DNA from: Amycolatopsis sacchari
GTDB taxonomy: Bacteria; Actinomycetota; Actinomycetes; Mycobacteriales; Pseudonocardiaceae
Length of the DNA stretch: 64,000 nucleotides
Assembly (NCBI RefSeq): GCF_900114035.1
Contig: NZ_FORP01000009.1
Coordinates: 1-64,000 of the forward strand
Reading direction: 5' to 3'
A model generated the notes under the pieces. That model had not been told where the DNA came from, did no database searches, and worked only from the letters and a program-made list of their open reading frames with translations. Shown one piece after another: positions 10,838 through 23,467 of the stretch. The position numbers and the translations under genes are program-made. Numbering within the stretch: position 1 is the stretch's first letter; the number at the start of each line of letters is the position of its first letter.

Positions 10838-13077
10838 CGCCGCCGAGCTCCACCTACCGGCTGCAGCTGCGGCCCGAGTTCACGTTCACCGACGCCGCGG
10901 CGCAGGTCGGCTACCTGCGCCGCCTGGGGGTCGGCGCGCTCTACGCCTCCCCCGTGCTCGACGCCACCCCGGGCTCCACGCACGGCTACGACGTGGTCGA
11001 CCCGACGCGGGCCCGTCCGGAGCTGGGCGGCGAAGAGGCGCGGAAAGCGCTTGCCGCGAAACTGCGGGAAGCCGGGCTCGGCTTCGTGGTCGACATCGTG
11101 CCCAACCACATGTCGGTCGAGGTCGCCAAGGCGAACCCGTGGTGGTGGGACGTGCTGCGCAACGGCCGCGAGTCGGCGTACGCGGGCCACTTCGACATCG
11201 ACTGGAGCCGCGGCCGCATCCTGCTGCCCGTGCTCGGCGACGACGACGCGGTCGCGGAGCTGAAGGTCGAGGGGGAAGAGCTGGTCTACTACGACCACCG
11301 CTTCCCCATCGCGCGGGGCACCGAGGGCGGCACGCCGCAGGAGGTGCACGACCGGCAGCACTACGAGCTGGTGGGCTGGCGCCGTGGCAACGCGGAGCTG
11401 AACTACCGCCGGTTCTTCGACATCACCACGCTCGCCGCGGTGCGGGTCGAGGTGCCGGAGGTGTTCGCCGACACGCACGGCGAGGTGCTGCGCTGGGTCG
11501 CCGACGGGGATGTGACCGGGTTGCGCGTGGACCACCCGGACGGCCTGGCCGACCCGGGCGGCTACATGCGCAGGCTGCGTGAGGCGGCGCCGGGCGCGTG
11601 GCTCGTGGTGGAGAAGATCCTGCACCCCGGCGAGGACCTGCCGCAGAGCTGGCCGGTGGACGGCACGACGGGGTACGACGCGCTGCGGGAGATCGCCGGG
11701 ATCTTCGTCGATCCCGCCGGGGCGCCGCGGTTCTCGCTGCTCGCCGGTTCGCCCGACTACCGGGCGGTCGAGGAGGAGGCCCGGCGGCTGGTCACGGACA
11801 CGATCCTGGTCGCCGAAATGCGGCGGATCGGTGCGCTGGTCGGCGCGCCCGACGCCCCGGCCGCCGTGGCGGAGCTGATGATCGCGTTCCCGGTGTACCG
11901 GTCGTACCTGCCCGAGGGCGGTGACCACTGGGCGCAGGCCGTGGCGCGGGTCAAGGCGAAGCGGCCCGACCTGGCGTCCACTGTGGACGTCATCGACCGG
12001 CAGGTGCGCGCCGACCCGGACGGTGAGCTGGCGACCCGGTTCCAGCAGACGTCGGGCATGGTCGTCGCGAAGGGCACCGAGGACACGACGTTCTACCGCT
12101 ACACCCGCTTCGCCGCGCTCAACGAGGTCGGCGGCTCGCCGGAGGACTTCGGCACGAGCGTCGAGGAGTTCTACGCCTCCGCCACCGCCCGTGAAGCGGG
12201 CTGGCCGGCCGCGATGACGACGTTGACGACCCACGACACCAAGCGTTCCGAGGACGTCCGCGCGCGGCTGGCGGTGCTGTCGGAGCTGCCGGACGACTTC
12301 GCCGACGCGGTCGAGGAGTGGACGGGCAAGCACGGCATCGACGAGCCGTCGCTGAACCTGCTGGCGTGGCAGACGCTCGTCGGCGCCTGGCCGATCTCCG
12401 CCGACCGCCTGCGGGACTACCTCGACAAGGCCGCGAAGGAAGCCAAGATCCGCACGACGTGGACCGACCACGACGAGGCGTTCGAGGCGGCGGTCGCGGC
12501 GTGGCCCGAGCAGGTGCTCGGCGACACCACGCTGGGCGTCGCGGAGTTCGTCGAGCGGATCAAGGGGCCGGGCTGGTCCAACTCGCTGGGCCAGAAGCTG
12601 ATCCAGCTGACCGCGCCGGGTGTGCCCGACGTGTACCAGGGCACCGAGCTGTGGGACTTCTCGCTGGTGGACCCGGACAACCGGCGTCCCGTGGACTACG
12701 CGTTGCGCCGGGAGGTCCTCGACCGGATCGAGGCGGGCGAGCTCCCCGAGGTCGACGAGACCGGCGCGGCGAAGCTGCTGGTCGTGCACCGGGCGCTCAC
12801 GCTGCGGCGGGACCACCCGGAGCTGTTCCGCGGGTACAAGCGGCTGCACGCCGAAGGCCCCGCGGCCGAACACGCGGTCGCGTTCGAGCGCAACGGCCTG
12901 ATCGTCGTCGCGACGCGGCTGCCGGTCGGGCTCGCGGCGGCGGGCGGCTGGCGCGAAACCGTACTTCCCCTGCCCCCCGGTGAGTGGACCGACGTCCTGA
13001 CGGGTACCGCTGCGGTCGGCGAGCTGTCCGGTTTGCTGTCGCGGTACCCCGTGGCGTTGCTGGTTCGAGGAGACTGA
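10834..13077 (+). CDS. treY: Malto-oligosyltrehalose synthase (GH13_26)
   Basis: Isomerises the reducing-end linkage of maltodextrins to an alpha,alpha-1,1 bond, making maltooligosyl trehalose. 747 residues, with the family N-terminus [49 protein letters not shown] (nucleophile region), [10 protein letters not shown] (acid Glu) and the late [15 protein letters not shown] and [15 protein letters not shown] segments. It starts inside the glgX stop codon context (ATGA overlap) and shares one base with treZ (TGATG), an arrangement that keeps TreY and TreZ synthesis coupled. Together they convert glycogen ends to free trehalose, which TreS, encoded about 8 kb downstream, can turn into maltose. Confidence 0.96.
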
Positions 13078-14792
13078 TGGCTTTCCGCGTGTGGGCACCG
13101 GGACAGGAACGCGTCCGGGTGCGGGTCGACGGTGCCGACCACGAGATGACCCTGCGCGACGGCGACTGGTGGTACTCCGACGTGACGGGCACGGACTACG
13201 CGTTCCTGCTCGGCGACGACGAGGACGCGCTGCCGGACCCGCGCTCGCGGTGGCAGCCGGAAGGCGTGCACGGGCCTTCGCGCGTGTACGACCATTCCGC
13301 GTTCCCGTGGACCGACCGGTCGTGGACGGGGCGGGCGCTGCCGGGCGGGGTGATCTACGAGCTGCACATCGGCACGTTCACCGAGGGCGGCACGTTCGAC
13401 TCGGCGATCGAGCGGCTGGACCACCTCGTCGACCTCGGCATCACGTTCGTCGAGGTCATGCCGGTCAACTCGTTCGACGGCACCGCGGGCTGGGGCTACG
13501 ACGGGGTGCTGTGGGGTGCGGTCCACGAACCGTACGGCGGGCCCGACGGGTTCAAGCGGTTCGTCGACGCGTGCCACGCGCGCGGCCTGGCCGTGGTGCT
13601 CGACGTCGTCTACAACCACCTCGGCCCGTCGGGCGCGTACCTCGACCGGTTCGGCCCGTACTTCGCGGGGCAGAACGACTGGGGTCCTGGTCTGAACCTC
13701 GACGGCGAGGGCTCCGACGAGGTCCGCCGGTACGTGATCGACAACGCGCTGGGCTGGCTGCGGGACTTCCACGTGGACGCGCTGCGGCTCGACGCGGTGC
13801 ACGCGCTGGCCGACCGGCGGGCGACCCACCTGCTGGAGGAGCTGGCCCGTGAGGTGGAAACGCTGTCCGCCGCGGTGTGCCGCCCGCTGACGTTGATCGC
13901 CGAGTCCGACCTCAACGACCCGAAGCTGGTGCTGCCGCGCGAGGCGCACGGGTACGGGCTGCACGCGCAGTGGTCGGACGACCTGCACCACGCGCTGCAC
14001 GTGGCGCTCTCCGGCGAGACGAGCGGGTACTACGCCGATTTCGCCGCGCCCGGCGCACTGGCGCGGACGCTGAAGGAGGTCTTCTTCCACGCCGGGACGT
14101 GGTCGTCGTTCCGCGGCCGGACGCACGGGCGGCCGGTGGACACGCGGACGGTGCCGGGCCACCGGTTCCTGGCGTACCTGCAGAACCACGACCAGATCGG
14201 CAACCGCGCGACGGGCGACCGCCTGTCGGCGACGGTCTCCCCCGGCAGGCTCGCGTGCGGGGCCGCGATCGTCTTCTGCTCCCCGTACACGCCGATGATC
14301 TTCATGGGCGAGGAGTGGGCGGCGAGCACGCCGTGGCTGTTCTTCGCGTCCTTCCCCGACCCGGAACTGGCGGAGGCGGTCCGGACGGGGCGCCGCCGGG
14401 AGTTCTCGCGGCACGGCTGGGGCGAGGCGGAGGTCCCGGACCCGATCGACCCGGCGACGGTCGAGCGTTCGCGGCTGCGCTGGTCCGAGGCGGGCGAGCC
14501 CGGGCACGCGGAGGTGCTGGAGCTGTACCGCTCGCTGATCCGGCTGCGGCGCGAGTGGCCGTCGCTCGCGGATCCGTTCGTCGACCACCTGGAGGTGCGG
14601 GCGGAGGGCTCGTGGCTGCTGCTGTACCGCGGCACGCTGCGGCTGGCGTGCAACCTGGGCCCCGACGCGGTGACCGTCCCGTTGGACGGTGAGACCGCCC
14701 GTGTCCTGCTGTCCTGGGGCGAGGCGAAGGCCACCGGCGGCACGGCCACCCTGCCGCCGGAGACCTTCGCGCTGGTGGAACTGCTCGACTGA
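13077..14792 (+). CDS. treZ: Malto-oligosyltrehalose trehalohydrolase (GH13_10)
   Basis: Cleaves trehalose from the TreY product. 571 residues: an N-terminal CBM48-like domain ([19 protein letters not shown]), then the barrel with VIYELHIGTFT, VEVMPVNSFDG, WGYDGVLW, LDVVYNHLGPSG, nucleophile D239 in ALRLDAVHAL, acid E276 in LIAESDLND and LQNHDQIGNRA. ATG 13077 overlaps the treY TGA by one base and fits the family N-terminus; in-frame sequence upstream is treY in another frame. Last gene of the operon; it converges on the flavin reductase gene with a 10 bp gap. Confidence 0.95.
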   Translation: MAFRVWAPGQERVRVRVDGADHEMTLRDGDWWYSDVTGTDYAFLLGDDEDALPDPRSRWQPEGVHGPSRVYDHSAFPWTDRSWTGRALPGGVIYELHIGTFTEGGTFDSAIERLDHLVDLGITFVEVMPVNSFDGTAGWGYDGVLWGAVHEPYGGPDGFKRFVDACHARGLAVVLDVVYNHLGPSGAYLDRFGPYFAGQNDWGPGLNLDGEGSDEVRRYVIDNALGWLRDFHVDALRLDAVHALADRRATHLLEELAREVETLSAAVCRPLTLIAESDLNDPKLVLPREAHGYGLHAQWSDDLHHALHVALSGETSGYYADFAAPGALARTLKEVFFHAGTWSSFRGRTHGRPVDTRTVPGHRFLAYLQNHDQIGNRATGDRLSATVSPGRLACGAAIVFCSPYTPMIFMGEEWAASTPWLFFASFPDPELAEAVRTGRRREFSRHGWGEAEVPDPIDPATVERSRLRWSEAGEPGHAEVLELYRSLIRLRREWPSLADPFVDHLEVRAEGSWLLLYRGTLRLACNLGPDAVTVPLDGETARVLLSWGEAKATGGTATLPPETFALVELLD

Positions 14793-14802
14793 GCCGGGTG
14801 CC

Positions 14803-15273
14803 TCAGGCGAGCCGCCGGAAGCGGCTGCCGTGGAACACCAGCGGCGGGACGGAGGGCCGGAACTCGACCGCCGTGACCGCCAGCAGGGCGAGCACGTGGT
14901 CACCCGCGGGCACCTCCTGGTGCAGGGTGCAGTCGAACCGGGCGGTCGCGCCGCCGATCAGGACCGCCCCCGATTCCGCGGCGGTCCAGTCCACTCCCGC
15001 GAACCGGTCCCCCGGCCCGGACAACCGCCTGCCCAGCTCCCCGTGGTCCTCGGCCAGCACGCTCACCCCCAGTGCGGCGGCCCCACGCAGGAGCGGCCAC
15101 GTGGTGGACGTCCGCTGGATCGAGGCGGCGATCAGCGGCGGTTCGAGGGAGATCGAGGCGAAGGAACTCACCGCCATCCCCACCGGCCTGCCGCCGACCA
15201 GCCCGGCGATGGCGGTGACCCCGCTGGGAAAACACGCGAAGGCGGCACGCAGCACGCCGGCATCGATGTTCAC
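14803..15273 (-). CDS. Flavin reductase domain protein (NAD(P)H:FMN/FAD reductase component)
   Basis: 156-residue split-barrel protein of the flavin_reduct family (PF01613): RAAFACFPSGVTAIAG, GMAVSSFASISLEPPLI, TTWPLLRGA and a late DHVLALLAVTAVE strand with PPLVFHGSRFRRL at the C-terminus. It should reduce free flavin with NAD(P)H for the monooxygenase encoded just upstream. The GTG start at 15273 overlaps that gene's TGA (GTGA), strong evidence for stoichiometric co-translation of the two components. Size and motif set match HsaB/DszD-type partners. Flavin and nicotinamide preferences cannot be read from sequence. Confidence 0.85.
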   Translation of the reverse strand: MNIDAGVLRAAFACFPSGVTAIAGLVGGRPVGMAVSSFASISLEPPLIAASIQRTSTTWPLLRGAAALGVSVLAEDHGELGRRLSGPGDRFAGVDWTAAESGAVLIGGATARFDCTLHQEVPAGDHVLALLAVTAVEFRPSVPPLVFHGSRFRRLA

Positions 15274-16478
15274 AGCCGGAAGTAGTCGAGGACGTTCGGC
15301 AGCTCGCCCGACAGCTCGTACGCCCCGATCAGCGCGTTCTTCGCGTCGATCGAGTCGTGCGTGGCGAAGGTCCTGGCGTTGCGCCAGAACCGGTCGAAGC
15401 GGTAGCGGTTGGCGGTGCTGCGGGCGCCGGTGAGGTCGTGGATCCGCCCGGTCACCTCCAGGCTCACCCGGTTGCTCGCGACCTTCGACCGGAACCCGTG
15501 GATCGTGAGCTCCCGCGGATCGACCTCCGGTTCCTCCAGCCACGCCGCCACGCTCAGCAGGTACGCGCGGGCGGCGGCCAGCTCGCTCGACATCTCACCC
15601 AGCTGGCGGTGCATCAACGGGTCCTCCAGCGCGGTGGGGAACTTCGGCATGCTCCCGCGGTTCAGCGTGCGGAGGTAGCCGACGGCCGCGTCGAACGCGC
15701 CCTCGCCGATGCCCTGCATCAGCGCCGCGTGGACCAGCATGCCCGCGCCGAACGCGTTCGGGTCGGTCAGCGTCGACGCGAAGTGCCACCCGTCGGGGAC
15801 GAACACGTCCTCGTAGGTGATGGTCTGGCTGTGGGTGCCGCGCTGGCCCATGTTGTCCCAGTCGTGCGCCTGCCGCACCCCCGGCGCGTCCAGCCGGACC
15901 AGCGCTTCGTGCCTCGTCGCGGTCGCGAGGTCCGCGTCGGGCCCGAGCAGCGCGAACCCGACCACGAGGAGGTCCCGGCCGCCGCCACCGCTGTTGGTGT
16001 TGAACGTCTTGGTGCCGCTGACCACGATCCCGCCCGGCACGCGCCTGCCGGTCACCGGTCCCCTGGCGCCCGCCTCGGAGTTGGAGGAGACCAGGCGCCT
16101 GCCGTCGTTGACCAGCTCGTCGGCCAGCTGTTCCTTGGTTTCGTCCGGCAGCTCGGCGGTGAACAGGCGGCGGGGGTGGATCGCGTTGTTGGTCCAGCAC
16201 ATGCCGGTCGAGCCGTCGGCGGCGGAGATCTCCACCAGCGCCTCGATCGTGTCACGCCAGCCGCTCCACATGCCACCGCTCCACAAACCGCCGTACTCGG
16301 CCGGCACGCTGAGCCGGTTCACGCCCGTCTCGCGGAGCAGCTCCATGTTCTCCGCGACGTCGATGCCCTCGGCGTCGACGCGGACGCCGTTCTCGCTCAT
16401 TTCGGGACGCACGGCGCGCACGCGCGCCAGCACCTCCGCGCGGCCCTTGGCCAGGTCTTCTCGTTCGAGAGTGGTCAT
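15270..16478 (-). CDS. Flavin-dependent monooxygenase of the acyl-CoA dehydrogenase fold (DszC/SfnB-like)
   Basis: 402 residues with acyl-CoA dehydrogenase topology but monooxygenase-type features: an N-terminal helical domain (LRETGVNRLSVPAEYGG), SSNSEAGARGPVTG and GGIVVSGTKTFNTNS in the beta domain, and the C-terminal FDRFWRNARTFATHDSIDAKN typical of DszC/SfnB/HsaA relatives rather than of true dehydrogenases, which use a catalytic Glu. Paired by a GTGA overlap with a flavin reductase, it should use reduced flavin and O2 to oxidise a small organosulphur, sulphone or aromatic substrate. The substrate is unknown. It lies 87 bp downstream of a TetR-family gene on the same strand, its likely regulator. 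The module sits between two trehalose/glycogen operons but has no evident link to them. Confidence 0.82.
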   Translation of the reverse strand: MTTLEREDLAKGRAEVLARVRAVRPEMSENGVRVDAEGIDVAENMELLRETGVNRLSVPAEYGGLWSGGMWSGWRDTIEALVEISAADGSTGMCWTNNAIHPRRLFTAELPDETKEQLADELVNDGRRLVSSNSEAGARGPVTGRRVPGGIVVSGTKTFNTNSGGGGRDLLVVGFALLGPDADLATATRHEALVRLDAPGVRQAHDWDNMGQRGTHSQTITYEDVFVPDGWHFASTLTDPNAFGAGMLVHAALMQGIGEGAFDAAVGYLRTLNRGSMPKFPTALEDPLMHRQLGEMSSELAAARAYLLSVAAWLEEPEVDPRELTIHGFRSKVASNRVSLEVTGRIHDLTGARSTANRYRFDRFWRNARTFATHDSIDAKNALIGAYELSGELPNVLDYFRL

Positions 16479-16565
16479 GGGGAAAACGCTAATCGCGTGA
16501 CGACGCGGATCCGGCCGATCGGGAAGAAGCGAGAAACGCGCGCGCGGGAGCTTCTCGCCTTCCGG

Positions 16566-17126
16566 TCAGCCGAACTCGACGCCCAGCAGCGAGACCGGCA
16601 CCGGCGCGGGCAGCGGGGCGGTGCGGGCGGAGAACGACTGCAGGAGGTAGGCGACCAGGCGCCGCGCCGCGGCCGGGGAAGCGGCGCTGTCGCTGGCCTG
16701 GACCAGCAGGGCGAGATCGGCCGTCATGAAGTCGGCACGCAGGGCTCCGGCCTCCTGGGCCCGGCGCACCAGCTCGGTGACGTTGCCCAGGATCCGCTCC
16801 CGCGCCCCCGTGTCCGGGAAGTCCGGCGGAAAGCCCCGCTTGCCGTGGTGACCGGAAACGGCCTGGTCCACCACCACTCGCAGCGCCCGCCACGGGTCGG
16901 GATCGGCGAGCGCCTCCTCGGTCAGCCGGTCACAGTGCGCCAGCTCCTGCTCGAAGGCCGCGGCGATGAGCGCCTCCCTGGTGGGGAAGTGCCGGTAGAG
17001 GGTGGCGACCCCGACCCCGGACCGCCGGGCGATCGCGCGCATCGTGACGTCGGGCCCCGTGGCGGCGAAGAGCTCTCGCGCGGCCTCCAGGATGCGGCTG
17101 CGGTTGCGGCTCGCGTCGGTGCGCAC
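16566..17126 (-). CDS. TetR/AcrR family transcriptional regulator
   Basis: 186-residue regulator. The N-terminal helix-turn-helix is plain: RILEAARELFAATGPDVTMRAIA followed by SGVGVATLYRHFPTREALI, the TetR recognition helix signature. The C-terminal ligand domain is less conserved, with a TetR_C_33-like end (about residues 80-180). GTG 17126 is chosen because GGAGG lies seven bases upstream and the longer frame has no such site. It probably represses the monooxygenase/flavin reductase pair immediately downstream on the same strand and may read out their substrate. Confidence 0.88.
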   Translation of the reverse strand: MRTDASRNRSRILEAARELFAATGPDVTMRAIARRSGVGVATLYRHFPTREALIAAAFEQELAHCDRLTEEALADPDPWRALRVVVDQAVSGHHGKRGFPPDFPDTGARERILGNVTELVRRAQEAGALRADFMTADLALLVQASDSAASPAAARRLVAYLLQSFSARTAPLPAPVPVSLLGVEFG

Positions 17127-17254
17127 GGGCTGACCTCCGGTTCCGGACGGCGCGTTCCGGTCCCCAGTCAACCACGGCCGGCTCCACCGCCTCCGAAAAT
17201 AACGCCTGAGCTGCGGATGTGCGGAATGTCGGTGTCGGCTGAGAAGATCGGGAG

Positions 17255-19378
17255 ATGGCCATCCCACCGACCGAAGCCGACACCGGAGTCCTCGCCGGCC
17301 GCCCGTTCCCGCTGGGCGCCCACCCCGAAGGAGGGGGCGTCCGTTTCGCCGTGACCTCCAACGTCGCGGAAGCGGTGGAGGTGTGCCTGATCTCCGACGA
17401 CGGTTCCGAACGCCGCGTGGAGCTGACCGAGCGCACCTTCGGCGTCTGGCACGGCCTCGTCCCCGGCGTCACCTCCGGCCAGAAGTACGGCTACCGCGTC
17501 CACGGCCCGTACGCCCCGCAGCGCGGTCTGCGCTGCAACCCGAACAAGCTGCTCGTCGATCCGTACGCCACCCACATCACCGGAGCGCTGACCGACCTGG
17601 ACGCCGCGCTGGGCTACGTCGGCGACCCGATGCACGGCCGCCCCTCCAAAGTGGACTCGCTGGGCAGCGTCCCGCTGTCGGTCGTCGGCTCGCACGGCGG
17701 ACCGGACACGGGCACCAAGCCCGACGTGCCGTTCGAGGAGTCGGTGATCTACGAGCTGCACGTCAAGGGCTTCACGCAGCAGCACCCGTTCGTCCCCGAG
17801 CACCTGCGCGGCACGTACCTCGGCATCGCGCACCCGGTGGTCATCGAGCACCTCGTGCGCCTGGGCGTCACGGCGGTGGAGCTGCTGCCGGTGCACTGGT
17901 TCACGGAGGAGCCGTACCTGGTCCGCACCGGCCGCCGCAACTACTGGGGCTACTCCCCGCTGGGCTACTTCGCCCCGCACGCGGGGTACGCGAGCGAGCC
18001 CGGCCGCGAGGTCGAGGAGTTCCGCACGATGGTCGCCGCGCTGCACGCGGTCAACATCGAGGTGATCCTCGACGTCGTCTTCAACCACACGTGCGAAGGC
18101 GGCTTCGAAGGGCCGACGCTGAGCTTCCGCGGCCTCGACGCACCGGCGTACTACCTGCACGGCCCGCGCGGCGGCGGGTTCGACCTCACCGGCTGCGGCA
18201 ACACGCTCGAAGCGGGCTCCCCCACCGTGATCAGGCTGGTCACCGACTCGCTGCGCTACTGGGCCACCGAGATGGGCGTCGACGGGTTCCGCTTCGACCT
18301 CGCCAGCACGCTGGGCCGCCCCCACGGCGGCGCCTTCGACCGCGACTCGGCGATGCTCACCGCGATCACCACCGACCCGGTGCTGTCCCGGTGCAAGCTG
18401 ATCGCCGAGCCGTGGGACGTCACCGGCGAGGGCTACCGCGTCGGCGACTTCGGCGCGCAGTGGGCCGAGTGGAACGGCCGCTACCGCGACACGATGCGCG
18501 ACTTCTGGCGCGGCATGCTCCGCGTCGACGACCTCGCGTTCCGCCTGTCCGGCTCGTCCGACCTCTACGACCACAACCTGCGGCGGCCGTGGCAGTCGAT
18601 CAACTTCATCACCGCGCACGACGGTTTCACCCTGCGGGACCTGGTGTCCTACAACGGCAAGCACAACGAGGCCAACGGCGAGGACAACCGCGACGGCAGC
18701 AACGACAACCGCTCGTGGAACTGCGGGGTCGAGGGCCCGACGGACGACCCGGAGGTCAACGCGCTGCGCGCCCGGCAGGCCCGCAACCTGCTCGCCACGC
18801 TCCTGCTGTCCACCGGCACCCCGATGATCGTCGCGGGTGACGACCTGTGGCGCACCCAGCACGGCAACAACAACGCCTACTGCCTCGACGACGAGACGTC
18901 GTGGGTGGACTGGGCGGGCGGCGAGGAGGCCGAGGCGATGCTCGCGTTCGCCCGCCGCGTCATCCACCTGCGCGCGGACAGCCCGGCGCTGCGCCAGCCG
19001 CAGTTCTTCGAAGGCCGCAAGACGCCCACCGGCAAGCCCGACCTGATCTGGCTGCGGCCCGACGGCACGGAGATGACCGAGAAGGACTGGTTCGACGACG
19101 ACCGCCGCACGCTCGGGATGTGGATCGACGGGTCCAACAGCCAGTCCCGCACCCGCGCGGGCGAGCTGATCCCCGACCACTCGTGGCTGCTGTGGCTGCA
19201 CTCCGGTGACGAGCCGGTGGAGATCACCCTGCCCGCCGAGGAGTACGGGCCCTCGTTCAAGCCGACGCTCGACACCAGCCGCGCCGACGGCGCTCCCGCG
19301 CGGGTGGAACCGCTCAAGCCGGGGGACACCCTCACCCTGCCCTCCCGATCGCTGCTCCTGTTGCGCGCACCCCGCTGA
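17255..19378 (+). CDS. glgX: Glycogen debranching enzyme (GH13_11), copy 2
   Basis: 707-residue paralogue of the enzyme at 8708. CBM48 begins at FPLGAHPEGGGVRFAVTS; the barrel carries DVVFNHTCEG, nucleophile D348 in GFRFDLAST, acid E385 in LIAEPWD and TAHDGFTL, and ends with NNNAYCLDDETSWVDW. It differs from copy 1 mainly in the N-terminal module and in a shorter segment after the barrel region I (a PRGGGFDLTGCGNTL version of the loop), which may change branch-length preference. It precedes glgE by about 195 bp, so it may or may not be cotranscribed with glgE-treS-mak-glgB. GlgE-pathway operons in related actinomycetes often carry a glgX, supporting the grouping. Confidence 0.93.
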   Translation: MAIPPTEADTGVLAGRPFPLGAHPEGGGVRFAVTSNVAEAVEVCLISDDGSERRVELTERTFGVWHGLVPGVTSGQKYGYRVHGPYAPQRGLRCNPNKLLVDPYATHITGALTDLDAALGYVGDPMHGRPSKVDSLGSVPLSVVGSHGGPDTGTKPDVPFEESVIYELHVKGFTQQHPFVPEHLRGTYLGIAHPVVIEHLVRLGVTAVELLPVHWFTEEPYLVRTGRRNYWGYSPLGYFAPHAGYASEPGREVEEFRTMVAALHAVNIEVILDVVFNHTCEGGFEGPTLSFRGLDAPAYYLHGPRGGGFDLTGCGNTLEAGSPTVIRLVTDSLRYWATEMGVDGFRFDLASTLGRPHGGAFDRDSAMLTAITTDPVLSRCKLIAEPWDVTGEGYRVGDFGAQWAEWNGRYRDTMRDFWRGMLRVDDLAFRLSGSSDLYDHNLRRPWQSINFITAHDGFTLRDLVSYNGKHNEANGEDNRDGSNDNRSWNCGVEGPTDDPEVNALRARQARNLLATLLLSTGTPMIVAGDDLWRTQHGNNNAYCLDDETSWVDWAGGEEAEAMLAFARRVIHLRADSPALRQPQFFEGRKTPTGKPDLIWLRPDGTEMTEKDWFDDDRRTLGMWIDGSNSQSRTRAGELIPDHSWLLWLHSGDEPVEITLPAEEYGPSFKPTLDTSRADGAPARVEPLKPGDTLTLPSRSLLLLRAPR

Positions 19379-19573
19379 TCGGTGACACCTGGGTTACCAG
19401 TCGCCGGGAGCTCTGGACAGGAGTCGCGCGACGGCAGAAAGTGACACCCGATAGGTTTGCGCTCGTCCGCAGCCGGGTATCGCCTACCGAGGACCTGTTC
19501 CCGGTCCCACCAAGCCTTCCGCGCATGGCTGCGGCTTTGAGCGCACACGCACTTTTGAGGGAGAGGGGCGCCG
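19379..19573 (+). promoter_or_regulatory. Leader/promoter region of the glgE operon
   Basis: 195 bp without a gene. A GAGGGAGAGG ribosome-binding site (19558-19567) precedes glgE. GGTGACACC and GGTTACC lie close together at 19381-19398 as possible half-sites. No confident -10/-35 pair was found. Confidence 0.3.
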
Positions 19574-21553
<1,980 letters not shown>

Positions 21554-21653
21554 CACCACAACGCGAGCAAGTCGAGGTGGGCACCCCCGTGCCGGCGAGG
21601 CGCACGGGGGTGGATGGGACGTACCCGGATTCCAGGTGGGACGAGGTGGAGTG

Positions 21654-23465
21654 ATGGACGAAGAACCCCGGCCCGACGCGGCCCTCGGACTGGAGGGGGT
21701 GCCGCACACCGGTGAGGCACTGACCGAAGAGGGCATGCTGGTCGAGCCGCAGGCCGACGACTTCCAGTCGGCCAGGCAGGCGCCCGCGAACCCCATGTGG
21801 TACAAGGGCGCCGTCTTCTACGAGGTGCTGGTGCGCGCGTTCACCGACTCCAACGGGGACGGCACCGGCGACCTGCGCGGGCTGGCGAGCAGGCTCGACT
21901 ACCTCGAATGGCTCGGGGTGGACTGCCTGTGGCTGCCGCCCTTCTACGCCTCGCCGCTGCGCGACGGCGGTTACGACATCTCCGACTTCCGCGCGGTGCT
22001 GCCCGAGTTCGGCACCGTCGAGGACTTCGTCTTCCTGCTCAACGAGGCGCACAAGCGCGGCATCCGCGTGATCACCGACCTCGTGCTCAACCACACCTCG
22101 GACCTGCACCCGTGGTTCCAGCAGTCCCGCACCGACCCCGACGGCCCGTACGGCGACTTCTACGTGTGGAGCGACGACGACTCCCGCTACGCCGACGCGC
22201 GCATCATCTTCGTCGACACCGAGACCTCGAACTGGACGTACGACCCGGTGCGCGGCCAGTTCTACTGGCACCGCTTCTTCAGCCACCAGCCCGACCTCAA
22301 ATACGAGAACCCCGCCGTGCAGGAGGCGATGCTCGACGTCCTGCGGTTCTGGCTCAACCTCGGCATCGACGGGTTCCGCCTGGACGCCGTGCCCTACCTG
22401 TTCGAGCAGGAGGGCACCAACTGCGAGAACCTCCCCCGCACGCACGAGTTCCTCAAGCGCTGCCGCAAGGTCGTCGACGACGAGTACCCGGGCCGCGTGC
22501 TGCTCGCCGAGGCCAACCAGTGGCCCTCGGACGTCGTCGAGTACTTCGGTGACCCGGCCACCGGCGGCGACGAGTGCCACATGGCGTTCCACTTCCCGCT
22601 GATGCCGCGCATCTTCATGGCGGTGCGCCGCGAGTCGCGCTTCCCGATCTCGGAGATCCTGGCCCAGACGCCGAAGATCCCCGACAACTGCCAGTGGGGC
22701 ATCTTCCTGCGCAACCACGACGAGCTGACGCTCGAGATGGTCAGCGACGAAGAACGCGACTACATGTACTCCGAGTACGCCAAGGACCCGCGGATGAAGG
22801 CCAACATCGGCATCCGCAGACGCCTCGCCCCGCTGCTGGAGAACGACCGGAACCAGCTCGAGTTGTTCACGGCCCTGTTGCTTTCCCTCCCGGGCTCGCC
22901 CGTCCTGTACTACGGTGACGAGATCGGCATGGGCGACAACATCTGGCTGGGTGACCGCGACGCGGTCCGCACGCCCATGCAGTGGACCCCGGACCGGAAC
23001 GCGGGCTTCTCCTCCTGCGACCCGGGCCGGATCTACCTGCCCGTCATCATGGACCCCATCTACGGCTACCAGGCCATCAACGTGGAGGCGCAGCGTGACA
23101 GCGCTTCCTCGCTGCTCAACTGGACCCGCCGGATGATCGAGGTGCGCAAGCAGCACCACGCGTTCGCCGAGGGCGAGTTCGTCGAACTCGGCGGGTCCAA
23201 CCCGAGCGTGCTGGCCTACAAGCGGACGTGGGTGCGGCCGGACGGACGGCAGGACGTGGTGCTGTGCGTCAACAATCTGTCCCGGTTCCCGCAGCCGGTG
23301 GAGCTGAACCTGGCCGAGCACGAGGGCTGCACGCCGATGGAACTCACCGGTGGTGTGTTGTTCCCCGACATCGGGGAACTGCCTTACCTGCTGACGCTGC
23401 CAGGGCACGGCTTCTACTGGTTCCAGCTGCTGGACGAGGACGCGAAGGCGAGGCGAGGTGACTGA
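21654..23465 (+). CDS. treS: Trehalose synthase/maltose isomerase (GH13_16)
   Basis: Interconverts trehalose and maltose. About 603 residues; the first 45 are an acidic leader typical of actinobacterial TreS, followed by [47 protein letters not shown], nucleophile D244 in [12 protein letters not shown], acid E286 in LLAEANQWP and [12 protein letters not shown]. The 42-residue spacing of the two acids matches the mycobacterial enzyme (D230/E272). ATG 21654 is preferred, behind AGGTGGAG; GTG codons at 21651 and 21636 are alternatives and would add one to six residues. It lies 100 bp after glgE and 2 bp before the maltokinase gene. TreS is known to form a complex with Mak in mycobacteria, consistent with the tight spacing here. 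Confidence 0.96.
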   Translation: MDEEPRPDAALGLEGVPHTGEALTEEGMLVEPQADDFQSARQAPANPMWYKGAVFYEVLVRAFTDSNGDGTGDLRGLASRLDYLEWLGVDCLWLPPFYASPLRDGGYDISDFRAVLPEFGTVEDFVFLLNEAHKRGIRVITDLVLNHTSDLHPWFQQSRTDPDGPYGDFYVWSDDDSRYADARIIFVDTETSNWTYDPVRGQFYWHRFFSHQPDLKYENPAVQEAMLDVLRFWLNLGIDGFRLDAVPYLFEQEGTNCENLPRTHEFLKRCRKVVDDEYPGRVLLAEANQWPSDVVEYFGDPATGGDECHMAFHFPLMPRIFMAVRRESRFPISEILAQTPKIPDNCQWGIFLRNHDELTLEMVSDEERDYMYSEYAKDPRMKANIGIRRRLAPLLENDRNQLELFTALLLSLPGSPVLYYGDEIGMGDNIWLGDRDAVRTPMQWTPDRNAGFSSCDPGRIYLPVIMDPIYGYQAINVEAQRDSASSLLNWTRRMIEVRKQHHAFAEGEFVELGGSNPSVLAYKRTWVRPDGRQDVVLCVNNLSRFPQPVELNLAEHEGCTPMELTGGVLFPDIGELPYLLTLPGHGFYWFQLLDEDAKARRGD

Positions 23466-23467
23466 CG